Shown here: piece after piece, positions 11,901 through 19,100 of the stretch
Layout: the number at the start of each line of letters is the position of its first letter
How positions within the stretch are numbered: the stretch's first letter is position 1
Origin: Amanita rubescens
Lineage: Eukaryota > Basidiomycota > Agaricomycetes > Agaricales > Amanitaceae
DNA: 64,000 nucleotides
Reading direction: 5' to 3'
Assembly: GCA_015039365.1 (NCBI GenBank)
Contig: WION01000083.1
Coordinates: 62,001-126,000, forward strand
Notes under the pieces: model-generated
Databases searched by the model: none
What the model saw: only the letters and a program-made list of their open reading frames with translations
What the model was told of the DNA's origin: nothing
Program-made: the position numbers and the translations under genes

Positions 11901-11999
11901 ATGTTGGACTCGTGGAATCTTTTAGAAACATTGACGGATGAAAATAAATTCCTAGTAGAGTTCATTAAGAAGAAATGGCGAATAAATGTTCTAGGATGA
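5904..11999 (+). CDS. Ty1/copia Gag-Pol polyprotein
   Basis: One uninterrupted 2031-aa frame. Gag (about 1-420) starts with the copia Gag motif GDNYRLWARKMTAYLQ and has an RGG-rich basic region at about 265-285; no CCHC zinc knuckle is visible. The aspartic protease has DSGA with D534. Integrase has an HHCC finger (H699, H704, C734, C737) and a DDE core at D764, D825 and E861 (DX60DX35E). A charged linker of about 400 aa follows. Reverse transcriptase has YVDD at 1593-1596 and RNase H has YADADWASD at about 1758 with STEAEYMA. All catalytic residues look intact, so the product should be active. About 110 residues follow RNase H (ending KKKWRINVLG), an extension I do not recognise. There is no frameshift between gag and pol, as usual for copia. 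Confidence 0.97.
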   Translation: MSEDSASLSTVPLLKGDNYRLWARKMTAYLQVKGIYKYMRDSFIQPLDLNATEQATLEAHDFDAVLPAVEGEAPLLAPIPANIQALLDQRDTYLEWLSDNEKALGSIMLRLSDSIAEIYDTGAHLNARVLWVALRQRYGDTGRTGTFNEFQAALDWKLDERRDPEQSLNEIIAKFERLSGQGFSLPEEQKAMIIVRGVPHRWDNFVGAVLATAPAAGLTVQHVAIQIREEWRRRHSAVAHTTAQMARGDLQQRIGGQAPWQGHGRGRGRGRGGFRGRGRGRGGFQPYTPQNQQPVVGAGNAPRLPEQQQQWQGQMTNQTRGRNWQRNRQLRQTAKANRAAARADAHQVTSGMTYTGQNQTQYTAAPAILGHHSIVPFVQGSSTGRIEEVTPMQEEPLIEGAYDDQPNDNFTAFDDYDMKNYDDSAYDDYYNDEWVKSYFSADWANSYSVDVCKTIADSVIVYNMECNKDSCKSKNVPIRVSPISPNYKHKVHVAYPIHTTGNQHQHIICAGRTDNCKCPSCCTERTGETLWMCDSGASEHFTFNLNDFSDYKPFDKVKLVKTADGTSDLIGQGTVIFIHKLSNGTSHLVKLYPVLYMPRLNIRLVSNGMLCKQGLLASQDDQRITFSYKDGKKEIYLEASYRNQDTLTLCTGRIIHKNVHKVPPFFERESVNTYTHVDKAPPVETYTVNESVSTYDIWHKRLGHPSKDVFQHLKGHVKGFEKGDLPKPSPNLRCEGCLKGKMKAKTYKESKKRATRPLEMIHMDLKEFPTQSYHKYKYILVVVDDYSSYVWIGFLKNKSDTTEVFQRWFMKVSALNKRILYLRSDRGGEFVNKTFKNFLDKNGIQHQTSAPHIHQQNGRAERMIQTLNNKSEAMRLDACIPRSWWEFSIETAVHVYNRTPIVRGNWKTPWELLYSSLPDVQYFKVFGCEAWVFIPVEKRSDKLSPKSELMTFVGYELGSKAYKFMDSNNTLVISAQATFFEDRFPRKGKSDIIITKDLAPILLDNRDTNNGIPSPSPVRGRQLGRRRTQSPLPADSVEGGDPESDSSSSSGHSGDKPASVKRESLSPLSDGLKTPSWGLKSRSPTPDEADRPDSPDIRKGSTMDDLRRRFQETMRNIDDELEDLDAGERTRLLEQDSGLRDRHTNIEIRKRNADELLKRFIPDRSPPRTNTREQVLDIRKRLAERFAPDRNLERISKDRKSISEFKKEIDEQIPIPDLTFNKVREEFGKRSTVQKPINPADYIPESIKPSSKAMGKRRERSKSLDRSHRPRSRQRLNEPTPVVPPPAVVPRRSNRVPKPIIRKDNAYGEKKAVEIEKEILRQRDLIKFQIDNYENDFGGRIPNKDAAARFNPTAKTPPSRSMDIDPKATMARMIKECGNDFMHFLLANMIPREEIRTYQYRDIYKIKGENIDLYKQWRTAMEDEFKSLQNRDIWELMELPKGRNPIKCRWVYDIKSDGRKKARLVAKGFSQRPGLDYDETFSPVARYETIRLLLATSALENWDIEALDVKTAFLYGDLDEEIYMQQPEGFIIKGQESKVYKLKKAIYGLKQASYAWNKQADKSLKSLGFKRCLADSGIYVRTTDKDITICVIYVDDILFMGDKTETISYIKKEFMKMWECRDLGKVKEYLGIRINYDRAIGTLVIDQAAYAKTVVERFGLLNCKPVSTPLPAGYVPAKNTSEASSEDRSYYQQIIGSLLYLALGTRPDIAYAVILMSQFSVNPSYDHIQRALYIVKYIAHTLDTRITYSRNGKGFVAYADADWASDRETRVSVTGYALTLAGGAVCWVSRKQKTVALSSTEAEYMAMSDASRQIMWVLNLYQELGFPLGGIDLLCDNQGAIFLASNPAQQHKSKHISIRYHYIRERVEQKEINLYYVPTNQQIADLMTKNLNREKIQFFINELGITVNVTPYPTIKMHSASHWIHLSAEGLNGVEATFMYTNKRQNFIRDMLDPKVPKDTFMNRKEDLLPKPVRDRIMKIYEPIRQSKIKRSFKREDINMLDSWNLLETLTDENKFLVEFIKKKWRINVLG

Positions 12000-12014
12000 C
12001 TTAGCGAGGGGGTG

Positions 12015-12418
12015 TGACGAAGTTATCTTATCTAATCTAAGATAACAAGGAGATCTTATCTTATCTGCTTACTAAGCAGATTAGGATATATATAGATAGA
12101 ACCTTGTAGAAGGTTCTAGTACGCTTGCGTCATCCTTACTGCGGATGGCGCCATATGACACCATAGCTGCGCATGACATCAGCGCAGCTCCATATTTCCA
12201 TATATGAGTATGACATATGTAGTTACATATATTTACCTATGTTGTTACCTATTAGGACACAGACAGTATATAAACCTGCCATGTACCGTAGAATAGGAAC
12301 AAGTTCTCTTAACCTCATACCACCATCTTCTCAGCTGAGTGGTCAGCTACTGTACACATCGGGTAAGCTATCGCTTTAACTCCTCGACACTGCGCTACTG
12401 GGCGTTTCCCTTTCGTCA
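12015..12418 (+). repeat. copia-1 3' LTR
   Basis: 404 bp, appearing identical by eye to the 5' LTR at a constant offset of 7920. It is preceded by the polypurine tract GCGAGGGGGTG (12004-12014) and followed by the target duplication ATGAT (12419-12423). Confidence 0.95.
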
Positions 12419-13209
12419 ATGATGACCTGTGTAATGATTTTTGTTGAACGTACCGGGAGGGGATTGTTCAAGCTTTTGACTTTCTGGGGCGGGCTGGGAT
12501 TCCCATCTGACGTCGTCGATCTGCCATGCTCGAGGGTGATCCTGATCCTTCTGTGGGGGTATAAAACTGCTGTCAAGCTTTCACCCGGTGCACCATCTGA
12601 AGACGGGGCGGTGAAGACGCTAGTGATTTGTGCAAACACTCCGACTTGGTGAACCTGATTGATGTCTGTTATAACGTCCGCGTCCGTGTTTTCATCCTTG
12701 AGAAGGAAAGCGTCGAGGTAGGGTTGGCCGCGTTTCATCATCTCTTTGATGGCAACGACGACGGCGGGGTTGCGTAAGACGACTGCTTTGTAAAATCCGG
12801 GATAAACTTTTCTGGCTATGGAACCTGGTGGAGGACTAGAGGAAGATGGAGGTGGCGGAGCGGGAGGTGGTTGAGAATCGGATGGAGGCTCGGCTGGAGC
12901 CACCGAAGAAGAGGAAGGGGAATTCTTGTGCTTGTCTGTGTGATTGTTTCCATGCTCGTCTTTGTTCTACTTGCTGTCGTCCTCTTTGTTATTCTTTGGG
13001 TTGACCCAACGCGGTGAATACAACAATGGTGGCGTTGGACGAGCAAAAGCGAGCGATCTTGAGGTTAAAACTGACCTGTGAGCTAGAGAACGGCGTGATA
13101 GAGAGGCACGACATTGTTTGCAGTTGTTGTCATCATTTGGCGTCGAGCACGTCGTCGTCGTCGAAGACATCAACGAAGCCATCCGGCTATTCCCCATCAC
13201 GCAACGCAT
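12419..13209 (-). pseudogene. Lon protease-like pseudogene, upstream part
   Basis: This is the first half of the copia-split gene. An arginine-rich, possibly mitochondrial leader (SRRSLAHRSVLTSRSLAFAR) runs into an in-frame TAG at 12967-12969. The frame then continues through a proline/serine-rich linker into the Lon substrate-binding domain: YPGFYKAVVLRNPAVVVAIK, KRGQPYLDAFLLKDENTDAD, VITDINQVHQVGVFAQITSV and LTAVLYPHRRIRIT. A GTACGT donor after LNNPLP pairs with an acceptor beyond the retrotransposon to give a 54-nt intron; splicing exactly there puts the next Lon-like exon out of frame by one base, another sign of decay. The ATG at 13209 is only a guess. Confidence 0.85.
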
Positions 13210-15020
13210 GACGGGTACCGCGGGGAGGATTTGAAGGCAGGAGAATACTTGTCAGTGGTATAGTAGATGAACTATATTATACTACGATGCCGCCACGGGA
13301 AACGCGCAAACTGTCTTGTGTGTGGGGTTAAAGCTTGGGCCGCTGATATGGCCATTAGTTTTGATCTCGCTGTGAAATCCTGTATCGATGTGCGGGCCGA
13401 GAAGTGCGTCCAGTGAATAGTTTCTATCTCGTGATACGTTTTTGACGTTCCCCCCCTCTAGTCATAGAAGAAGCTTTCGTTGTCTACGCCAAAAAGAAGA
13501 TTTACCTCCGAGCTCCACCGCAGTTGGAAAAAGCCACCCAGCCGAATTTGGAAAAAAGGTGTGGGGGGGCTCGTATCAGAGTGACGGCGAGTATGTTTTC
13601 CACAAACGGCTGCTCGGGTGTGGATTATTTCCACATACTGATCTATACCTCATCGTGATCCGAGCGCGATCCCTCATCTTGGTGCACGATGAATTGTAGT
13701 ACCTCGTCAGAGAGGAAGTGGGGAGTTTGGGATCACAGAACTGAGTGTCGGTAGTTTGTCGATCCAAGACGACAGCTTGAAAGCGCAGGCAGCTCAGGGG
13801 CTTGTACAAGAAGTTCATGGTGTCAAGTTTGAAGGTGGGATTGGGGGGTAACCGGGAGCGAAAGGCCTTGATTGGCTGAGTGAATACGAGTTATGACGGA
13901 ATGAGTATCGTTATCGGTGTAATTTATGTTAATTTTTCGGAATAAGGAAGAAAAAGTTGTTATACAGTCTGTACGTAATACCAGTGCTAAGACCCAGGCA
14001 GGAATGAGGTCCTTCCTCGTGAACACATTCTAGCGAAGGGAAATAATTTCCTTACTCTTCGCATTTGCGCTATGGTTGTACAAATCTGACCGCACCAAAC
14101 TGTCGGAGGTCATTAGGTTGAGCGAGAAGGAGTAGTAATGATTTGTGGGTGCTCTTTGTGTTTTTGTACGGGAGCCTTGGTGTCGATCATGGTGTGATTA
14201 AAGGATAGCGAGTGATGATGAATATGCGGTTATAATCGCTGTTACACTCGGTAGTTAGATTGGACAGATAAGGGCGAGGAGGATATGAACCGAACTAACT
14301 ATTGAGATTTGCGCTTCGTATGACCGGTGCATCGGGTAGCTCTTCCGATTCATGAGGCGACAGTGGGAAGACACGGGTGCGGCCTCAGTAGTCATTGGGG
14401 ACTCGTAGTGAGTGGGTTCTGGCATAGTAATGGGGCCGGGAGGAAGGAGGTCGTCGGCCGGCTATTCCTTGATTTGGACCATAAAAGAGAATCAGTAGGC
14501 TGGGATTCGGAAGGGATCGTTCGTAGAGGCACATGATCCGGTGTGCATCACTGAGGTAGTGGATTAGGCATCATGGACCATCCATTGTACGAGGAGTAAA
14601 CGACTTACTGTCTAAAGTTGTCATCGTCTTAACCACTCTGCATCTCGACGCGATATCTTCTGGGGTGGATTTGTCATGGACTAGGGTGACGTCGACTTCG
14701 ACCGAGTTTTCTCTTCCTATTTCCTTGTTACTACGGCAGGAAGAGAAGGGGACAGCCGGTGCATAAGCAGAATGGAATGCGCGAGAGGCGCAGGAAGCGG
14801 CTGTATGACGGAATCTGTGGAAGGGCGAGGTCGGTAATCTGCAAATGAAACGAGAGATACGCGTTTACCGGAAGCAATAGCATAGCCAGAGCGGCATTTC
14901 GCGGACCTGTACTTCGAGAGCAGATCTGAGCCAGTAGGGTCTGCAGTCATGCGGAGGGAGGAGGAAGAGGAGAGTAAGTAGAATGCGGCAGCGATGATTT
15001 TTTCCGTGGGAAGAAGAAAG
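13210..15020. other. gene-poor stretch
   Basis: I find no frame with a recognisable domain or convincing exon chain. Short frames on both strands (for example 14327-14536) have low-complexity or arbitrary translations. The sequence at 13110-13215 resembles that at 1222-1270 (TTTGCAGTTGTTGTCATCAT and a CATGACGGG end), pointing to an old dispersed repeat. Confidence 0.35.
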
Positions 15021-15614
15021 TTAGGAGGCAGCAGAGGAAGATGAGGCCGTGTTGAGAGATATATCTGCAGCAGCAGGGGCCAAACCAGATGGAATGGAGT
15101 AGGCGGCAGGCCGACATGAACGAGGCTGGTAGAGGCTGTATTTCGTTCGACGCCTGTGCGCGTCGGTATTTTTCAGGTTGGATCGTGACGTACGGATATC
15201 AGGAGATGGCGCCGATATGGAGTTTATAGACGTTGATGGGCGCATGAAGGACCTGACTCGGAAGCCTGAGGAAGGGGGTCAGTCAAGGTTTTGATACGGA
15301 AAGAGATGAATGCACCTTCGTATGTGTTGGTCCCTACTGTCCGTCTCTGTCGTTTGCGTGTAGCGCCGTAAAGCCTGTTCGGAACAGCTCGCATGCCCCG
15401 TCCTCCGCATATCGCCAGTAGCTCGATTATAAGATTGGTTAGGTTTCAATGAACTGGCCGAGACGCGAATAGAAGATGGCGGTTGGGGTGGACAATTTGT
15501 AGTAGTCTCTGGAAGCACCGTGGTAGGCGAGCGCCCGTCCGTATTGTTGCGTAACTTGCCCGATGATAGTCCGTAGTCTCGAGAAAGAGCTAGAATGGCC
15601 TCAGGAAGACCCAC
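15021..15614 (-). CDS. hypothetical protein, low confidence
   Basis: Two consecutive minus-strand frames, 15614-15279 (111 aa, starting MGLPEAILALSRDYGLSSGK) and 15245-15021 (about 74 aa), might be exons of one gene. No domain is recognised and the composition is Ser/Pro/Arg-rich. The only support beyond openness is that the segment at 15066-15129 has a diverged copy at 3411-3474 that keeps the same frame. It may equally be non-coding. Confidence 0.2.
15066..15129. repeat. fragment shared with 3411-3474
   Basis: The second copy of the roughly 64-bp repeat found beyond the broken end of the Lon pseudogene. Differences are scattered substitutions without indels. It lies within the weak hypothetical minus-strand gene. 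Confidence 0.7.
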
Positions 15615-16133
15615 GTTGCCAAATGGAGAAGTTACCTAAATATGTATGACTGGGCCCGAGAGCAGCCTGGTTCCTGGGGTCAGTGCTGCCTCGCACGTGA
15701 ACTTATAGTAGTCCTGCGCGCTCTCAATCCTTTGACAAGACGGCCATTTGATTTCGCTTGTACCCAGAGTGCACTCGCATCGCTCCGTGCGCTCTCAAGT
15801 CTTAACCAACAGCAAACGCATCATCTCTAACCAGCTCTTGCCTTTCACACGGTCATCTGACTGTATTGCAACTCACTTTGCCCGCACACACCATCTACGC
15901 CTCACGAACTAGTAGGTCAAGCCACATCATGGAACCACCATGGCTGCTTGCTGATCTCTTGATCCAGGATCCAGACACATCATCCATTTCCTCATCCAAG
16001 TCTCCGGTACACAATCCCCTCTTGATTCACACACCCAGCTATCACTGCTTTTTCCATATCTCCAGTGGCAAGCATCATTTCCATTTCACCACCCCCTCAA
16101 TCAAACAATCTGATCTTGATCCTAGCTCAAGCT

Positions 16134-19100
16134 ATGGCAGCCACAACTGGTGCACCTGGATCTTTGAGTAGGCTAATTTATTATTTTATGTGAATCAGCA
16201 TCTCTAATCCTTGACAATAGCAGATCAAGATGAGACACATCTTCAAATAATCAAAGAACGCTATCTATGCCCACACTTTCGCATCCTTGTCATTGGGAGG
16301 GCTAATGCAGGCAAGACAACCATCCTTGAGAAGGTTTGTGGTGTAGCCAAGGGGACAAAGCCCATCATATATGGCAAGGATGGTAAGTCAATCTGAGTTT
16401 TGTGCTTCCAAGTTTGGCTGCTGAGTTTCTTGCAGGTAATCAGCTTGAACAGTCTGTGAATCATTTGATGCCATCAATTGAGGTGAGTCAGATAATGATG
16501 TATGGATGTACCCATTTACATGCAACAATATCAGAGAGGCCTGCATGATATTGAGCATCAAATTACATACCCTGGAAGTAACTTTATCTTCCATGACTCT
16601 CAGGGTTTTGAATCTGGTTCAACTGAGGAATTGGAGATTGCTTGGAAGTTCATTGAAAAGAAGTCTGCAGAAACTGAGCTGAAAAACCAGCTGCATGCAA
16701 TTTGGTATCTTGCTCTATCCCTTTACAGCACTGGCTGACCTGGCTTCCTCTAGGTACTGTATACCCATGGACAGTCCTCGTCCCATTCTACCTGCAGAAC
16801 TTGAATTCTTCAATGAAGGGACAGGCAGAGGTAAGCCCTAATGAATTCATATCTCATCTTGTAACTTCAAGTTGGTTTTGGAGAGATTGGTTATGTTACC
16901 TCCTTTCCATTGGCCAACTTGCCACAAATCTACTAGTACTGACTAGTAAATATTTCCTTTACAGTCCCTTTGGTGGTTATATTCACTAAATTTGATGGTC
17001 AAATAGCCAGTGAATATGTCAACTTGACTGATGCAAAGGATGAGGATAAGTGGGAGAGAGCCAAGGAAATTGCTGAAATCACTTTTAGGAAAGTTTATCT
17101 TCCTAAAGTTTCAGATGCCAAATATCCTCCCAAGGCATATGTGAAATTGGAAGGTGAGAATGATGAGGATTTCTTCCTAAAAAACAGGAGTAATGTTGTT
17201 TCATAGACATGGATTTACCAGAGAAGAATTGTGCTGAATTAACTCAGCAAACTGCTGATGCAATAGATGATGACAGCATACATGAGCTGTTTGTTTCAAC
17301 ACAGATGAATAATCTTGACCTTTGTGTTAAATCTGCACTTCAGTGAGGGTCACATTCACATCTTTGTCACTTACTAACATTGACATTGTTCAGACAAGTT
17401 CTGAAATATAAAGATCGGAAATGGAATGATGTCATTTTCATAGTTTTTTCAAAATTTCCACATTTTTGGGTATGCATTTTTGTCAAACTGCACATAGCAT
17501 AGGAAAATTTAAATGGAAATAGGTGGACAGGGAGGTAGGTGACCTTCATATGGAATGATAAATACTTGCAAATGTTCATCAGGTGGTAAGTAGCACTCCA
17601 ATGCCTTCACATGAAACCAAAATTAGTCATGCTTCAGATGGCCAATGAACAACTGAGTGAAGCACAGGTTAGTCACAGTGTCACCATATTCAAGTTGGCA
17701 GCAGGATCTGATGATATTGATCTCAGTGGGTAAGTGGCATTGGACTACATAGCATAGATCTGATATATTGTCTCATGACAACAGTTTGTGAGTAATGCTT
17801 CCTTTTGTGATCAGCACTCTTGTCCCATAATCTACAGGAAGTGAGTGACATGACTCAATTTTGATTTTTGGTAAATGATCCCATGGTGCACCATATGGCC
17901 AATAGCAAGTGAGTTGATCTATCATTGTAAGCAGACTTGTCAATCCAGTCGTTCATGGACAGGGAGTGAGTAATACAATGTTCCTTCACACTACATCTGA
18001 CCTGCTTAAAGAAAGTAAGCAACATTGATGTTTGCACAGCTTATCAGACATACTACTCAATGAGCAACAGAAAGTTGGTAACATATTATTATCTGAAAGA
18101 GAGTCTCAACAAATTTCATTGGATTAATAACAGGAAGTAAGTAACATTTACTTTCTGTCTGCTTATAAACATTATATGATGTCCCAAAACAACAGACAGT
18201 AAATATTTCTCCTTTTCAAAGTCTCTTCACAAGCTATTGTGAAATAAACAGGATGTATGTGATCCTTCTGTGACATGTGAATTCATCATATGAAATACAG
18301 CAAAAGAGAGTCAGTGGCATTGTTTTCTTTTTTTTCAACTCCTCATGATACTAATTCATTCTAAAAGGAAGTGAGTGATGCTGGCCATTTGGCTAGAGGA
18401 CAATTTGGACACATTATTTTGTTCTACAGATTGTGGGTGATATTGCAAGTTTTGTGAAAAGCAGTGAAATCACATCTTTTCCTATAAACATAGAAGGTTA
18501 GCAGCATGTCATGCTGATTTAGTGGTTCAAAAGATGACCTTACCAAATTTTCGCCTATGTCTAACAGTATGTGAGTGACATTGCACATTTTGTGAAAGGC
18601 AGTCTCATCACATCTTTTCCTATGACCAACAGGGAGTGAGTGACATTGCACATTTTGTGAAAGGCAGTCTCATCACATCTTTTCCTATGACCAACAGGAC
18701 GTGAGTGACATTGCACATTTTGTGAAAGGCAGTCTCATCACATCTTTTCCTATGACCAACAGGAAGTGAGTGACATTGCACATTTTGGGAAAGGCAGTCT
18801 CATCACATCTTTTCCTATGACCAACAGCTTGTGAGTGACATTGCACATTTTGTGAAAGGCAGTCTCATCACATCTTTTCCTATGACCAACAGGAAGTGAG
18901 TGACATTGCACATTTTGTGAAAGGCAGTCTCATCACATCTTTTCCTATGACCAACAGCTTGTGAGTGACATTGCACATTTTGTGAAAGGCAGTCTCATCA
19001 CATCTTTTCCTATGACCAACAGGCAGTGAGTGACATTGCACATTTTGTGAAAGGCAGTCTCATCACATCTTTTCCTATGACCAACAGCGAGTGAGTGACA

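Larger units (their letters stand above)
4095..12418 (+). mobile_element. complete Ty1/copia LTR retrotransposon (copia-1)
   Basis: The element is 8.3 kb with 404-bp LTRs that appear identical by eye, TG...CA ends, and a perfect 5-bp target duplication ATGAT (4090-4094 and 12419-12423). In order it holds LTR, primer-binding site, an 835-nt leader, an extra ORF (5334-5897), one intact gag-pol ORF (5904-11999), a GCGAGGGGGTG polypurine tract (12004-12014) and LTR. The integrase-RT-RNase H order identifies Ty1/copia. It lies antisense within what looks like a 54-nt intron of the Lon-like pseudogene (donor GTACGT at about 12451 on the minus strand, acceptor GCAG at about 4061). Identical LTRs and an intact ORF indicate a very recent, probably autonomous insertion. 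Confidence 0.95.

Noticed and set aside
17343..17522. a definite exon (open frame 17394-17469) between the G domain and the microexon series
   Set aside because: Its length does not preserve phase 0 with any donor I can see; a 4-nt exon ACAA (17394-17397) fits better, but splicing here cannot be settled by eye.
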